The notes beneath the pieces are model-generated. The model saw only the letters and a list, made by a program, of their open reading frames with translations, searched no databases and was not told the DNA's origin. DNA of 64,000 nucleotides, taken from contig NZ_CP084028.1 of assembly GCF_020181595.1 (NCBI RefSeq), positions 1,933,556 through 1,997,555 of the forward strand, in the 5' to 3' direction. This stretch comes from [Mycobacterium] vasticus (GTDB taxonomy: Bacteria > Actinomycetota > Actinomycetes > Mycobacteriales > Mycobacteriaceae). This document shows, piece by piece, positions 16,469 through 25,925 of this stretch; position 1 is the first letter of the stretch; each line of letters begins with the position of its first letter. The translations under genes were made by a program, and so were the position numbers.

Positions 16469-18111
16469 GCCTGAGGTTCGCCTTCTACGGCCGAGTGAGC
16501 ACGGAGGATGCTCAAGATCCGGAGGCGAGCCGCAGCTGGCAGAAGCGCCGTGCCATGGATCTGATCACCCCGCACGGTGGAGTTCTTGTCACTGACTATT
16601 TCGATGTGGGACAGAGCCGTTCGCTGCCGTGGAAGCGCAGGCCAGAAGCATCGCGTCTGCTTGTCGATGTCGCCGCTCGGGATCGTAGCTTCGATGCCGT
16701 CGTGATCGGGGAACCCGCTCGCGCGTTCTACGGTCCGCAGTTTGCGCTCACTTTCCCGGTGCTCACGCACTACGGAGTCGGCCTGTGGGTGCCCGAGGTC
16801 GGTGGCGCGGTCGATCCTGGCTCGGAGGCGCACGACCTGGTGATGACTCTGTTCGGCGGCATGAGCAAGGGGGAGCGCGCTCGAATCCAGATGCGTGTCC
16901 GTGCGGCGATGTCGGCACTGGCGCAGGACACGTCCAGATATCTCGGTGGTCGACCCCCGTACGGTTATCGGCTCGTCGATGCCGGTCCGCATCCGAACCT
17001 CGCCAAGGCGAATCTTGGGCAGCGGCTTCACCGTCTTGAACCTGACCCCGCGACGGCGCCGGTCGTTGAGCGGATCTACCGCATGTACGCCGATGGAGCG
17101 GGTCTGCGCTACATCGCGCAGCGGCTTACCGACGATGGTGTGCCGTCACCGAGCCAATATGACCCGGCCCGGAATCGTCACCGCGACCCGCGCGGCTGGT
17201 CCCATTCGGCGATCCGCGCCATCCTCGACAACCCGACCTATCTCGGTGTGCGCGTCTGGGGCAAGCAGGAGAAATACGAAGTCCTGGTCAATCCTGACGA
17301 TGTCGCTGCCGGTTATGAGACACGTATGCGGCGGCGTGATCAGGCTGCCTGGGTCGTGCCGGACCGCCGCACGCACGAAGCGCTGATCACTGACGAACTG
17401 GCGCAGGCTGTGCGTCTTCGCACCCAGACTCGGCGTGGTCCCGGCCTGGTGTGCAGCCGGGAATCGACGGTTCCCTACGCCCTTCGCGGGCTGCTGTACT
17501 GCGCCGTGTGCGGACGGCGGATGCAGGGCGCCGCCCGCGGCGGGAAGCGAAACACCCGCATCCTCTACCGGTGTGAGCTGGGTAAGTCACGTTCTGTGCC
17601 TGTGGAACTGACCGATCACCCGCGCACGGTCTACTTGCGTGAGGACGCGGTAACGGCCCGACTCGATGAATGGATCGCCAGCTTGGCCGATCCGGAGGAC
17701 CTGGCGCGTGGGCAGGAGGTGGACCCGGTGGCGGGAGCTGGCTATGCCGCGTTGCTGCGCCAGCTTGGCGAGGCGAATGGCAAGGTTGCTGCTTTGGTTA
17801 CCGCGGTGGAGTCCGGTGTGGCCGTTGAGGACCTCGCCGATGCATTGCGTCGTCGCACCGCCGAGCGCGATGAGCTGAAGGCCCTTCTTGAACGAGCCGA
17901 AAGGCCTCGCGCCATGTCTGCTGCACAGATCAGCGAGTTGGTCGACGAGTTGGGCGGGATGTTAACGGTGCTCGGTGAGGCAACAGGAGCGGAGCGTGCT
18001 CAGGTGTACGCAAGCCTGGGCCTGCGTCTTGATTACGATCCCCACCTGCGACAAGTGAAGGCGACGGCCGACTTAAGTCGTGTCGCCGGATGTGTCCGAG
18101 GGGGGACTTGA
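16465..18111 (+). CDS. large serine recombinase (integrase) ending inside tRNA-Leu
   Basis: A 548-residue large serine recombinase. The resolvase domain begins FAFYGRVST with catalytic Ser12. The recombinase domain follows (GGRPPYGYRL, YADGAGLRYIAQRLTDDGVPSP, SHSAIRAILDNPTYLGVRVWG). A zinc-ribbon region is at LLYCAVCGRRM...YRCE, then a coiled-coil near residues 425-480. GTG start overlaps the small ORF. The last codons (VRGGT and stop) lie within the tRNA-Leu gene, from 18093 onward. The recombinase gene is therefore completed by the target DNA, marking this junction as an attachment site. Confidence 0.9.
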   Translation: MSLRFAFYGRVSTEDAQDPEASRSWQKRRAMDLITPHGGVLVTDYFDVGQSRSLPWKRRPEASRLLVDVAARDRSFDAVVIGEPARAFYGPQFALTFPVLTHYGVGLWVPEVGGAVDPGSEAHDLVMTLFGGMSKGERARIQMRVRAAMSALAQDTSRYLGGRPPYGYRLVDAGPHPNLAKANLGQRLHRLEPDPATAPVVERIYRMYADGAGLRYIAQRLTDDGVPSPSQYDPARNRHRDPRGWSHSAIRAILDNPTYLGVRVWGKQEKYEVLVNPDDVAAGYETRMRRRDQAAWVVPDRRTHEALITDELAQAVRLRTQTRRGPGLVCSRESTVPYALRGLLYCAVCGRRMQGAARGGKRNTRILYRCELGKSRSVPVELTDHPRTVYLREDAVTARLDEWIASLADPEDLARGQEVDPVAGAGYAALLRQLGEANGKVAALVTAVESGVAVEDLADALRRRTAERDELKALLERAERPRAMSAAQISELVDELGGMLTVLGEATGAERAQVYASLGLRLDYDPHLRQVKATADLSRVAGCVRGGT

Positions 18112-18178
18112 ACCCCCACGCCCGTTAATAGGGCACTAGCACCTCAAGCTAGCGCGTCTGCCATTCCGCCACTCGGAC
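18093..18178 (-). tRNA. tRNA-Leu (anticodon GAG)
   Basis: The minus strand folds as a class II tRNA. The acceptor arms GTCCGAG and CTCGGAC pair, with discriminator A. The anticodon stem CTAGC/GCTAG encloses TTGAGGT, giving anticodon GAG. A long variable arm follows, and the T arm reads GGGGGTTCAAGTCCCCC. CCA is not encoded. The 3' end overlaps the end of the serine recombinase gene, as expected for an integration site. Confidence 0.95.
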
Positions 18179-18260
18179 CTACCCGGCTCGGCCGGGCAGC
18201 TAAGGCTAACGGATGCCACTCGCCGACCCAAACCCAGCCCAGATGGTAGGAAAGGTAGCT

Positions 18261-19595
18261 GTGACGGTGTGCCCCGATCCTGTCGACGAGGTGGTCGAAC
18301 TCGTCAGCGCCCTCATCCGTTTCGACACCAGCAATACCGGTGAGCCCGAGACCACCCAGGGCGAGGCCGACTGCGCGCGCTGGGTCGCCGCCCAGCTGGA
18401 AGCCGCCGGCTACCAGACCGAATACCTCGAATCCGGTGCGCCCGGCCGCGGCAACGTCTTCGCGCGCCTGCCAGGCAGCGACCCCAGCCGCGGCGCCCTG
18501 CTGATCCACGGCCACCTCGATGTGGTGCCGGCCGAGGCCGCCGACTGGAGCGTGCACCCGTTCTCCGGGGCGGTCGAGGACGGCTATGTGTGGGGCCGCG
18601 GCGCGGTCGACATGAAGGACATGGTCGGCATGATGATCGCGGTGGCCCGCCACCTCAAGCAGGCCGGCATCGTGCCGCCGCGCGATCTGGTGTTCGCGTT
18701 CGTCGCCGACGAGGAGGCCGGTGGCAAGTACGGGTCGCAGTGGCTGGTGGAGCATCGCCCGGATCTGTTCGACGGCATCACTGAGGCGATCGGTGAGGTG
18801 GGTGGTTTCTCGTTGACGCTGCCGGGCCGCGACGGCGGGGAACGCCGGCTGTATGCGATCGAGACCGCCGAGAAGGGCATCCGGTGGATGCGGGTGACCG
18901 CCCGCGGCACCGCCGGGCACGGGTCCATGGCGCACGACGACAATGCCGTCACCCTGCTCGCTGAAACGGTGGCGCGGCTTGGGCGCCACCGGTTCCCGCT
19001 GGTGCTGCGCGAGTCGGTGCTGCAGTTCCTGGCCGCGGTCTCCGAGGAGACCGGCTACACCTTCGACCCGGAGTCACCGGATCTGGAGGGCGCCATCGAC
19101 AAACTCGGCTCGGTGGCGCGCATCGTCAAAGCCACCCTGCGCGACACGATCAACCCGACCATGCTCAAAGCCGGCTACAAGGCCAACGTGATCCCGGCCA
19201 GTGCCGAGGCGGTGCTGGACTGCCGGGTGCTGCCCGGCCGGGAGGCCGCGTTCGAGGCCGAGATCGACGCGCTGCTGGGCCCGGACGTGACCCGCGAGTG
19301 GGTCACCGAGCAGCCGCCGTATGAGACCTCCTTCGACGGTGATCTGGTCGACGCGATGAACGCCGCGCTGCTGGCCGCCGACCCCGACGCCCGGATCGTG
19401 CCCTACATGCTCTCCGGTGGAACCGATGCGAAAGCGTTCGCCCGCTTGGGTATTCGCTGCTTCGGGTTCACCCCGCTGCGGCTGCCGCCGGACCTCGACT
19501 TCGCCGCGTTGTTCCACGGCGTCGACGAGCGGGTGCCGGTGGACGCGCTGAAGTTCGGTACCCGGGTGCTGCATCACTTCCTGACACACTGTTGA
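18261..19595 (+). CDS. M20 family metallopeptidase (Rv2141c-like)
   Basis: A zinc-dependent M20/ArgE/DapE-type hydrolase of about 444 residues. Metal-ligand motifs are visible: [24 protein letters not shown] and [12 protein letters not shown], plus a late His in [13 protein letters not shown]. Start GTG 18261 is supported by AGGAAAGG just upstream; an in-frame ATG exists at 18243. The substrate is unknown, probably dipeptides or acylated amino acids. It is the first core gene after the tRNA and opens the block syntenic with M. tuberculosis Rv2141c onward. Confidence 0.88.
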   Translation: MTVCPDPVDEVVELVSALIRFDTSNTGEPETTQGEADCARWVAAQLEAAGYQTEYLESGAPGRGNVFARLPGSDPSRGALLIHGHLDVVPAEAADWSVHPFSGAVEDGYVWGRGAVDMKDMVGMMIAVARHLKQAGIVPPRDLVFAFVADEEAGGKYGSQWLVEHRPDLFDGITEAIGEVGGFSLTLPGRDGGERRLYAIETAEKGIRWMRVTARGTAGHGSMAHDDNAVTLLAETVARLGRHRFPLVLRESVLQFLAAVSEETGYTFDPESPDLEGAIDKLGSVARIVKATLRDTINPTMLKAGYKANVIPASAEAVLDCRVLPGREAAFEAEIDALLGPDVTREWVTEQPPYETSFDGDLVDAMNAALLAADPDARIVPYMLSGGTDAKAFARLGIRCFGFTPLRLPPDLDFAALFHGVDERVPVDALKFGTRVLHHFLTHC

Positions 19596-19621
19596 CATCC
19601 CCCCCGACGAGAGGACCCTCC

Positions 19622-20152
19622 ATGAGTTCTGCCCCCGACCCCTACGCCGCGTTGCCCAAGCTGCCCACCTTCACCCTGACCTCGTCGTCGGTCACCGACG
19701 GGCAGCCCCTGGCGGCCGCGCAGGTCAGCGGAATCATGGGCGCGGGGGGACAGGACGCCAGCCCGCAGCTGAGCTGGTCGGGATTCCCCGAGCAGACCCG
19801 CAGCTTCGCGGTCACCGTCTACGACCCCGACGCCCCCACCGCCTCCGGCTTCTGGCACTGGGCGGTGGCCAACCTGCCGGCCACCTGCACCGAACTGCCC
19901 GAAGGCGTCGGCGACGGCAGCCTGCTGCCCGGTGACGCCCTGACCCTGGCCAACGACGCCGGGCTGCGCCGTTACGTCGGCGCCGCGCCGCCGGCCGGCC
20001 ACGGGGCGCACCGGTACTACATCGCGGTGCACGCCGTCGACGTCGAGAAGCTGGACCTGGGCGAGGACGCCAGCCCGGCCTACCTGGGCTTCAACCTGTT
20101 CATGCACGCCATCGCGCGTGCGGTGATCGTCGGCACCTACGAGCAGCACTGA
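19622..20152 (+). CDS. PEBP/YbhB family protein (Rv2140c/TB18.6-like)
   Basis: A 176-residue phosphatidylethanolamine-binding-fold protein. Family signatures include [25 protein letters not shown] (ligand-pocket DPDAP) and [13 protein letters not shown]. Length and sequence are very close to the M. tuberculosis protein known as TB18.6. ATG 19622 follows GAGAGGACCCTCC. It sits 26 bp after the M20 peptidase and converges on pyrD, with an inverted repeat between them. The cellular role of the mycobacterial protein is not settled. Confidence 0.9.
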   Translation: MSSAPDPYAALPKLPTFTLTSSSVTDGQPLAAAQVSGIMGAGGQDASPQLSWSGFPEQTRSFAVTVYDPDAPTASGFWHWAVANLPATCTELPEGVGDGSLLPGDALTLANDAGLRRYVGAAPPAGHGAHRYYIAVHAVDVEKLDLGEDASPAYLGFNLFMHAIARAVIVGTYEQH

Positions 20153-20160
20153 TCGCCGGG

Positions 20161-20211
20161 CGTGCAGATTTGTCCGGCCTCACCTGGGCTTTTACCGGAC
20201 AACTCTGCACG
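20161..20211. terminator. inverted repeat between convergent PEBP gene and pyrD
   Basis: A 17-bp stem with one mismatch: CGTGCAGATTTGTCCGG at 20161-20177 against CCGGACAACTCTGCACG at 20195-20211. It lies between two convergent stops, so it can act as a bidirectional terminator. Similar palindromes built on GTGC.G..TTGT occur at 42547-42606 and 61240-61295. Confidence 0.7.
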
Positions 20212-20217
20212 CTCGCG

Positions 20218-21291
20218 CTAAGTGGTGGTGGCCGCGCTCCCGATCGCCTCGGACAGTGAGGCGAACCCGCCGTCGCGCAACCGCTGGGCCAGGCCGTCAT
20301 GGATGTCTTTGGCCCACAGGCCGCCGCCATAGATGAACCCGGTGTAGCCCTGCAGCAGGGTCGCGCCGGCGGTGATGCGCTCCCACGCGTCATCGGCGGT
20401 CTCGATACCGCCGACACTGATCAGCACCAGCCGGTCACCGACGCGGGCATACAACCGGCGCAGCACCTCCAGCGCGCGGCGCGCCACCGGTGGCCCGGAG
20501 ATACCGCCGGCCCCCAGTTCGGCGACTCCCAGGGTGAGCAGCCCGTCGCGCGACACGGTGGTGTTGGTGGCCACGATGCCGGCCAGGCCCAACTCCACCG
20601 ACAGGTCGGCGATGGCGTCCAGGTCGTCATCGGCCAGATCGGGTGCGATCTTGACCAGCACCGGCACGGTGGTCTCGGCGCGCACCGCGGCCAGGATGGG
20701 CCGCAGCTGCTCGACGGCCTGCAGGTCACGCAGGCCCGGGGTGTTCGGTGAGCTGACGTTGACCACCAGATACGACGCCAGCGGCCCCAGCAGCCGGGCG
20801 CTGGCGCGATAGTCCTCGACCGCATCCTCGGGCGGGGTGGTCTTGGTCTTGCCGATGTTGACCCCGATCGGCACGTCGGCGCTGTGCCGGGCCAGCCGCG
20901 TGGCCAGCGCCCCGGCGCCATGGTTGTTGAACCCCATCCGGTTGAGCAGGGCGCGGTCGGCCGGTAGCCGGAACAGTCGTGGCGCCGGGTTTCCCGGCTG
21001 CGGGGCGGCGGTCACGGTGCCCACCTCGGCGTAGCCGAATCCCAATGCACCCCAGGCGTTGACGCCCAGGCCGTCCTTGTCGAATCCGGCGGCCAACCCG
21101 AGCGGGCCGGGAAACCGCACACCGAACACCGTGCTGGCCAGTATCGGATCGTGTGGCGCCAGAAGGCGTTTCATCGCCCGGCGGGCCGGACGCACGCCGG
21201 TGGTCCCGCGCAGCCCGGCGAACACCACGGTGTGGATGCGCTCGGCCGGCACCATGAAGAACGCTCGGCGCATGGCGCCGTAGAGGCCCAT
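20218..21291 (-). CDS. pyrD: dihydroorotate dehydrogenase (quinone), class 2
   Basis: A 357-residue enzyme of pyrimidine synthesis that oxidises dihydroorotate to orotate using FMN and membrane quinone. Seen motifs: [41 protein letters not shown], and [14 protein letters not shown] carrying the catalytic Ser of class 2 enzymes. FMN-phosphate motifs are [15 protein letters not shown] and [15 protein letters not shown]. The N-terminal helices ([14 protein letters not shown]) fit membrane association. It is last in the operon lppL, DUF5703, pyrD, four bases after the DUF5703 stop. Confidence 0.97.
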   Translation of the reverse strand: MGLYGAMRRAFFMVPAERIHTVVFAGLRGTTGVRPARRAMKRLLAPHDPILASTVFGVRFPGPLGLAAGFDKDGLGVNAWGALGFGYAEVGTVTAAPQPGNPAPRLFRLPADRALLNRMGFNNHGAGALATRLARHSADVPIGVNIGKTKTTPPEDAVEDYRASARLLGPLASYLVVNVSSPNTPGLRDLQAVEQLRPILAAVRAETTVPVLVKIAPDLADDDLDAIADLSVELGLAGIVATNTTVSRDGLLTLGVAELGAGGISGPPVARRALEVLRRLYARVGDRLVLISVGGIETADDAWERITAGATLLQGYTGFIYGGGLWAKDIHDGLAQRLRDGGFASLSEAIGSAATTT

Positions 21292-21295
21292 CGGC

Positions 21296-21553
21296 CTACA
21301 GTCCCGGCTGATCGACGGCGCCGACGGCGCTCAATCGGGATTTCTTGCGGCGCAGCAGCACCCGCCGGCTTCCGTCGGTGTACAAGCGCACGCGGGTCAG
21401 CTCCCAACCTCGGTATTCGGCCTCGATGGACAACCGGGTGGACGCCCCGATCCGGGTGACCTCCGGCGGCAGTCGCAGCGGTATCCACTCATAGTCGTCG
21501 GACAGGTCGGTGTCCCAACCCGCCGGCAGCCGGCCTCGCCGCAGGCCCGTCAA
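21296..21553 (-). CDS. DUF5703 family protein
   Basis: An 85-residue conserved actinobacterial protein of unknown function. Characteristic text is [26 protein letters not shown] and [23 protein letters not shown]. There is no signal peptide or membrane segment. Its ATG overlaps the lppL stop by 4 bp, and its stop is 4 bp before pyrD, so all three are co-transcribed. Confidence 0.82.
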   Translation of the reverse strand: MTGLRRGRLPAGWDTDLSDDYEWIPLRLPPEVTRIGASTRLSIEAEYRGWELTRVRLYTDGSRRVLLRRKKSRLSAVGAVDQPGL

Positions 21554-22551
21554 TGTCGCCCCGCGGCGTGCTCGATCACCTGCACCCCGGCCCCCGAGCC
21601 CGACACCACGTACAGGGTGTCCGACTTGTCGTCGTAGGCAAGGGTGTTGGGCTGCTGCACGGTGGGGTATCGAACCCTTTCCACAGGGATTCCGGTGGCC
21701 AGATCGTAGCCGATCACGGTGTTGTCGGCGGTCTGCGACACCCAGGCCAACCCGCCCGATCCGGCCACCCCGTAGGGGGACTGCGGCACCGGGTAGGCCT
21801 GCCGCAGGATCAGCGGATCCATGCCGTAGACCATCAGCTGGCCGCCGCGGGTGTCCGCTGCCAGCAGAGGTCCGTCCGCCGAGGCCGACAACGTTGTGGC
21901 GCCCTGCCCGGCGCGCAGGGCGTACTGCGGCTTGCCGTCGGCGCCGATGGTGGTCACCGAGGTCTGCCCGCGGTCCAGGACGGCAACGATATCGCCTTGC
22001 GCCACAAGCTGATCCACCCTCGCGAAAATCTTCGCGACGGCGGCGGTCCGCAGACCGTCGGCGGTCAGGGTGTGCACAGCCCCGTCGGCGCTGCCCAGCA
22101 CCAGCGTGCCGTCGGAGCGCCGGGTGATCGCGGTGAAGTCGACGTCGGCGGCGTCGGTGACATCGACCCGGCTGACCTGGCGAGTGGCCGGCTCCACCCG
22201 GAAGTAGCCGCCGCGGCTGGACAGGTACACCACGCCGTGGCCATCGCCGGTCAGCGCGGTCGCCGGACCGGGCAGCGCCAAGCTGCCGGTGGTCGCCCCG
22301 AACAGGCTCACGGTGGCGTCAGCCCGCAGCGCCACCAGGGTTCCGGCGTCGAACACCGCGCCGGTCGCCGTACCGGTCAGCGGCCGGACCGTACCGGCCG
22401 GGTGCTGGGTGCCGGCGGGGGAGACGGCGGGTTCGGCCGCCGGGATCGTCGGCGGCGCGAGGGAGGGACGCGCCGAACACGCCGCGACCAGCAGCAGCGG
22501 CAACAGCAGGCCGCAACGGAGTCGGCGAACGGATGGCATCACGGCCAGCAT
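21550..22551 (-). CDS. lppL: lipoprotein LppL
   Basis: A lipoprotein of about 333 residues related to M. tuberculosis LppL (Rv2138). The signal peptide has a lipobox LLVAAC; the Cys would be lipidated and anchored outside the membrane. The body is a repeated beta-propeller-like fold, with phrases such as RSDGTLVLGSADGAV, VLDRGQTSVTTIGADG, ADTRGGQLMVYGMDPLILRQAYPV and YDDKSDTLYVVSGSGAGVQVIEHA that nearly match the recalled M. tuberculosis protein. Starts at 22551 (MLAVMPS) or 22539 (MPSVRR) are both possible, neither with a clear Shine-Dalgarno. Function is unknown. Confidence 0.9.
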   Translation of the reverse strand: MLAVMPSVRRLRCGLLLPLLLVAACSARPSLAPPTIPAAEPAVSPAGTQHPAGTVRPLTGTATGAVFDAGTLVALRADATVSLFGATTGSLALPGPATALTGDGHGVVYLSSRGGYFRVEPATRQVSRVDVTDAADVDFTAITRRSDGTLVLGSADGAVHTLTADGLRTAAVAKIFARVDQLVAQGDIVAVLDRGQTSVTTIGADGKPQYALRAGQGATTLSASADGPLLAADTRGGQLMVYGMDPLILRQAYPVPQSPYGVAGSGGLAWVSQTADNTVIGYDLATGIPVERVRYPTVQQPNTLAYDDKSDTLYVVSGSGAGVQVIEHAAGRH

Positions 22552-22625
22552 TCTAAGGAAGGTATCGACGCCGGGGCGGCATGTCCCGGGTAACAATAAG
22601 TTCGCTTACGTGTAATCTCCCGTCC

Positions 22626-22919
22626 ATGACGGTCACTGATGACTGGCAGCTGACATGTTCGGATTTCCTCATCGAGGAGATCTGGACCGGCGCGTTCGCG
22701 AGCGGCTTCGGGGAAGTCGGTGACGGACGCAGCTTCTCTTTCCACGTCGAGCGTCAGCAGTTGGTGATCGAGGTGTATCGGCCCCGGCTGGCCGGGCCGG
22801 TGCCGCACGCCGAGGACGTGGTGGCCAGCGCCGGACGAAGCCTGTTCGACATCGACGTCGCCGACGAGCGCAGCCTCGCCGCGGCCGTTCGGGACGTGGT
22901 GGCCGATCTGACCCGCTGA
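22626..22919 (+). CDS. conserved hypothetical protein (Rv2137c-like)
   Basis: A 97-residue conserved mycobacterial protein starting [20 protein letters not shown]. It appears soluble, with alternating strands ([18 protein letters not shown]) and a C-terminal helix ([14 protein letters not shown]). No known domain is recognised. It is divergent from lppL and precedes uppP by 25 bp, the same neighbourhood as in M. tuberculosis. Confidence 0.8.
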   Translation: MTVTDDWQLTCSDFLIEEIWTGAFASGFGEVGDGRSFSFHVERQQLVIEVYRPRLAGPVPHAEDVVASAGRSLFDIDVADERSLAAAVRDVVADLTR

Positions 22920-22944
22920 GCCCCGCCCGGTACGGTCTGAGCTC

Positions 22945-23796
22945 ATGTCGGTACTCGAGTCCGCGATGTCGTGGCCCCAGGTCGTGGTCTTGGCGATTGT
23001 GCAGGGACTCACCGAGTTTCTGCCGATCTCATCTTCGGGTCACCTGGCCCTGGTGTCGCGACTGTTCTTCGCCGGCGACGCCGGAGCCTCCTTCACCGCG
23101 GTCACCCAGCTCGGCACCGAAGTGGCCGTGCTGGTCTATTTCGCCAAGGACATCGTGCGTATCCTGCGGGCCTGGTTCGCCGGGCTGCGCAACCCGCTGC
23201 GGCGCCACGATCTGGACTACCGGATGGGCTGGTACGTCATCATCGGCAGCGTCCCGATCGTGGTTATCGGGGTGGCATTCCAGCACTTCATCCGTGGCGA
23301 CGTGCGCAACCTGTGGGTGATCGCCTCGGCCATGGTCGGGTTCTCGCTGGTGATCGCCGCCGCCGAGTACTTCGGCCGCCAGCTCCGCCACGCCGACCAA
23401 CTGACCGCCAAAGACGGCTTCCTGGTCGGTGTCGCCCAGTGCCTGGCCCTGGTTCCCGGGGTCTCGCGCTCCGGGTCGACGATCAGCGCCGGCCTGTTCC
23501 TGGGATTGGACCGGGAGTTGGCCGCCCGCTTCGGTTTTCTGCTGGGCATCCCGGCGGTGTTCGGCTCCGGCCTGCACGAGCTGCCGAATGCGTTCCAGCC
23601 GGTCACCGAGGGGATGAGCGCCACCGGGCTGCAGCTGGCGGTCTCGGTGGTGATCACCTTCGTGGTCGGCTACGCGGCGATCAGCTGGCTGCTGCGGTTC
23701 GTCAGCAGCCACACCATGTACTGGTTCGTCGGCTACCGGATCATCGTGGGCACCGCGATACTCGGGTTGCTGGCCGCGGGCGTGGTGGCGGCCTAG
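22945..23796 (+). CDS. uppP: undecaprenyl-diphosphatase UppP (BacA)
   Basis: A 283-residue polytopic membrane protein that removes a phosphate from undecaprenyl (or decaprenyl) diphosphate, recycling the lipid carrier for peptidoglycan and arabinogalactan synthesis. Both catalytic motifs are present: [10 protein letters not shown] at about residues 24-33 and PGVSRSGST near residue 172. At least seven hydrophobic segments are visible. The phosphatase gene follows after 2 bp and is probably co-expressed. Confidence 0.96.
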   Translation: MSVLESAMSWPQVVVLAIVQGLTEFLPISSSGHLALVSRLFFAGDAGASFTAVTQLGTEVAVLVYFAKDIVRILRAWFAGLRNPLRRHDLDYRMGWYVIIGSVPIVVIGVAFQHFIRGDVRNLWVIASAMVGFSLVIAAAEYFGRQLRHADQLTAKDGFLVGVAQCLALVPGVSRSGSTISAGLFLGLDRELAARFGFLLGIPAVFGSGLHELPNAFQPVTEGMSATGLQLAVSVVITFVVGYAAISWLLRFVSSHTMYWFVGYRIIVGTAILGLLAAGVVAA

Positions 23797-23798
23797 CC

Positions 23799-24485
23799 AT
23801 GACCGTCATCCTGCTTCGCCACGGCCGCTCCACCGCGAACACCGCGGGCGTCCTGGCCGGGCGTTCGCAAGGCGTCGAACTCGACGCCATGGGCCGCGAG
23901 CAGGCCGCGCAGCTGGTGGACCGCTTCGCCGGCCTGCCGATCAAGGCCGTGGTGCGCTCGCCGCTGCTGCGCTGCCGCGGCACCGTCGAACCGCTGGCTG
24001 CGGCATTGGAGCTGGAGCCGCTTGTCGACGAGCGCCTCGCCGAGGTGGACTACGGATCGTGGACTGGCCGCAAGATGAGCGAGCTGACCGGTGAAGCGCT
24101 GTGGCGGGTGGTGCAGGCCCAGCCCAGTGCGGCGGTCTTCCCCGACGGCGAGGGATTGGCTCAGGTGCAGGCCCGTGCGGTGACCGCGGTGCGCGAGCAT
24201 GACCGGCAGCTGGCCGAACAGCACGGCGCCGACGTGCTGTGGGTGGCGTGCACCCACGGCGATGTCATCAAGGCCGTCCTGGCCGACGCGCTCGGCATCC
24301 ATCTGGACGGGTTCCAGCGGATCGTCGCCGACCCGGCATCGGCCAGCGTGATCCGATACACAGCACTGCGTCCGTTCGTCATCCACGTCAACCACACCGG
24401 GCCGTCTTTGGCTGCGGCGGTGAAGATTCCGCCACCGAGCGACGATCGGGGCGGCGACGCCGTGGTCGGCGGGTCCACCACGTAG
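23799..24485 (+). CDS. histidine phosphatase family protein (Rv2135c-like)
   Basis: A 228-residue phosphoglycerate-mutase-like phosphatase. The N-terminal motif LLRHGRSTAN contains the catalytic RHG, and the second His is in CTHGDVIKAVL. An SPLLRCRGTVEPL segment supplies the phosphate-binding Arg, and LAEVDYGSWTG is typical of the family. The M. tuberculosis homolog has been described as an acid phosphatase rather than a mutase. ATG 23799 lies 2 bp after uppP. The C-terminal 20 residues are low-complexity. Confidence 0.88.
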   Translation: MTVILLRHGRSTANTAGVLAGRSQGVELDAMGREQAAQLVDRFAGLPIKAVVRSPLLRCRGTVEPLAAALELEPLVDERLAEVDYGSWTGRKMSELTGEALWRVVQAQPSAAVFPDGEGLAQVQARAVTAVREHDRQLAEQHGADVLWVACTHGDVIKAVLADALGIHLDGFQRIVADPASASVIRYTALRPFVIHVNHTGPSLAAAVKIPPPSDDRGGDAVVGGSTT

Positions 24486-24535
24486 TTGCCGGAGATGCCG
24501 GTCGCAGCGTCGACTGCCGGTATTTTGGAGATGCC

Positions 24536-25129
24536 ATGTCCCGAGCTATCCACGTCTTTCGCACCCCCGACCGCTTCGTGGCCGGGACCGTCGGCCAACC
24601 CGGAAACCGCACCTTCTACCTGCAGGCCGTGCATGCCGAGCGGGTGGTGTCGGTGGTGCTGGAGAAGCAGCAGGTCGCAGTGCTTGCCGAGCGGATCGGT
24701 GCGCTGCTGCTGGAGATCAACCGCCGGTTCGGGACCCCGGTTCCGCCCGAGCCGGCCGAGGTCGACGACCTGAACCCGCTGGTGACACCGGTGGACGCCG
24801 AGTTCCGGGTCGGGACCATGGGCCTGGGCTGGGACTCTGAGGCGCAGACCGTGGTGGTGGAGCTGCTCGCCGTCAGTGACACCGAGTTCGACGCCTCGGT
24901 GGTGCTCGACGACACCGAGGACGGCCCGGACGCGGTGCGGGTGTTCCTGACGCCGGAGTCGGCACGCCAGTTCGCCACCCGGTCGAACCGGGTCATCTCG
25001 GCGGGCCGTCCGCCGTGCCCGCTGTGCGACGAGCCGCTGGACCCGGCCGGTCACATCTGCGTGCGCACCAACGGCTATCGGCGGGGTGCCTTCGGGCCTG
25101 ACGACGAGCCGGAGGAGTCCGATCTCTGA
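24536..25129 (+). CDS. DUF3090 family protein (Rv2134c-like)
   Basis: A 197-residue conserved actinobacterial protein. It starts MSRAIHVFRTPDRFVAGTVG and contains LEKQQVAVLAERIGALL, the DUF3090 hallmark. Near the C-terminus, CPLCDEPLDPAGHIC has zinc-ribbon-like Cys spacing, a family feature. Function is unknown. It is consistently found next to the kinase-like gene that follows, which it overlaps by 44 bp if that gene starts at 25086. Confidence 0.88.
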   Translation: MSRAIHVFRTPDRFVAGTVGQPGNRTFYLQAVHAERVVSVVLEKQQVAVLAERIGALLLEINRRFGTPVPPEPAEVDDLNPLVTPVDAEFRVGTMGLGWDSEAQTVVVELLAVSDTEFDASVVLDDTEDGPDAVRVFLTPESARQFATRSNRVISAGRPPCPLCDEPLDPAGHICVRTNGYRRGAFGPDDEPEESDL

Positions 25130-25919
25130 CGATCGGGAGGTGCTGCGCTGCGGGCAGCTGGAGATCCTCGGCCGGATCCGCTCGGCCAGCAACGCCACCT
25201 TCCTGTGTGAGGCGACGCTGGGGGAGCGCCGCCTGCACTGCGTGTACAAGCCGGTCGCCGGGGAACAGCCGTTATGGGATTTCCCGGACGGAACCCTGGC
25301 CGGCCGTGAAGTGGCCGCGTATCTGATCTCGGTCCAGATGGGCTGGAATCTTGTTCCCCACACCATTATTCGGGACGGTCCCGCCGGCTCCGGCATGGTT
25401 CAGCGGTGGATCGATCAGCCCGATCCGGAGCCCAGTCCCGGCCTGGTCGACGTCGTACCCCCGAACAAGATTCCCGACGGCTACCTGCCGGTGCTGCAGG
25501 CCTACGACTACGACGGCGGCCCGGTCACCCTGGTGCACGCCGACGACGTCGCGCTGCGCCGCATGGCGGTGTTCGACGCGGTGATCAACAACGCCGACCG
25601 CAAGGGCGGCCACATCCTGGCCGGCGTTGACGGCGGGGTCTACGGCGTCGACCACGGCGTAAGCCTGCACACCCAGGACAAGCTGCGCACGGTTCTGTGG
25701 GGCTGGGCGGGCAGGCCGTTGGCCGAGATGGCCGACGACGCGGTGTCGGCGGTGTCCGGCCTGCTCGGCGCCCTGGACGGTGCGCTGGCCGCCGCGCTGG
25801 AGCCGCACCTGACCGCCGATGAGATCACCGCTTTGCGTCAGCGCGCCACCGACCTGCTGGAACATCCGGTGATGCCCGGCCCGCAGCGTCATCGCCCGAT
25901 ACCGTGGCCGGCGTTCTAG
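25086..25919 (+). CDS. SCO1664 family protein (Rv2133c-like)
   Basis: A 277-residue conserved actinobacterial protein with a phosphoinositide-kinase/HipA-like core. Seen motifs: FLCEATLGERRLHCVYKPVAGEQPLWDFPDGTLAGREVAAY at the N-terminal lobe with an ATP-contacting Lys, VFDAVINNADRKGGHIL (catalytic-loop-like N.aDRk) and YGVDHGVSLH (metal-binding DHG). It may phosphorylate an unknown substrate, but no activity is proved. GTG 25086 gives an overlap with DUF3090; GTG 25140 is an alternative. Its stop is 6 bp from the convergent TetR stop. Confidence 0.85.
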   Translation: MPSGLTTSRRSPISDDREVLRCGQLEILGRIRSASNATFLCEATLGERRLHCVYKPVAGEQPLWDFPDGTLAGREVAAYLISVQMGWNLVPHTIIRDGPAGSGMVQRWIDQPDPEPSPGLVDVVPPNKIPDGYLPVLQAYDYDGGPVTLVHADDVALRRMAVFDAVINNADRKGGHILAGVDGGVYGVDHGVSLHTQDKLRTVLWGWAGRPLAEMADDAVSAVSGLLGALDGALAAALEPHLTADEITALRQRATDLLEHPVMPGPQRHRPIPWPAF

Positions 25920-25925
25920 CCCGAC

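Larger units (their letters stand above)
10892..18111 (+). mobile_element. integrated AICE-like element at tRNA-Leu
   Basis: The run NUDIX, HTH/TPR regulator, small protein, FtsK-like translocase, HUH Rep, small ORF and serine recombinase is the gene set of an actinomycete integrative and conjugative element. The right border is inside the tRNA-Leu 3' end near 18093-18111. The left border is not resolved; it could be near 10617-10891, or farther left if the genes before it are cargo. No second copy of the tRNA 3' end was found by eye. Confidence 0.75.
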
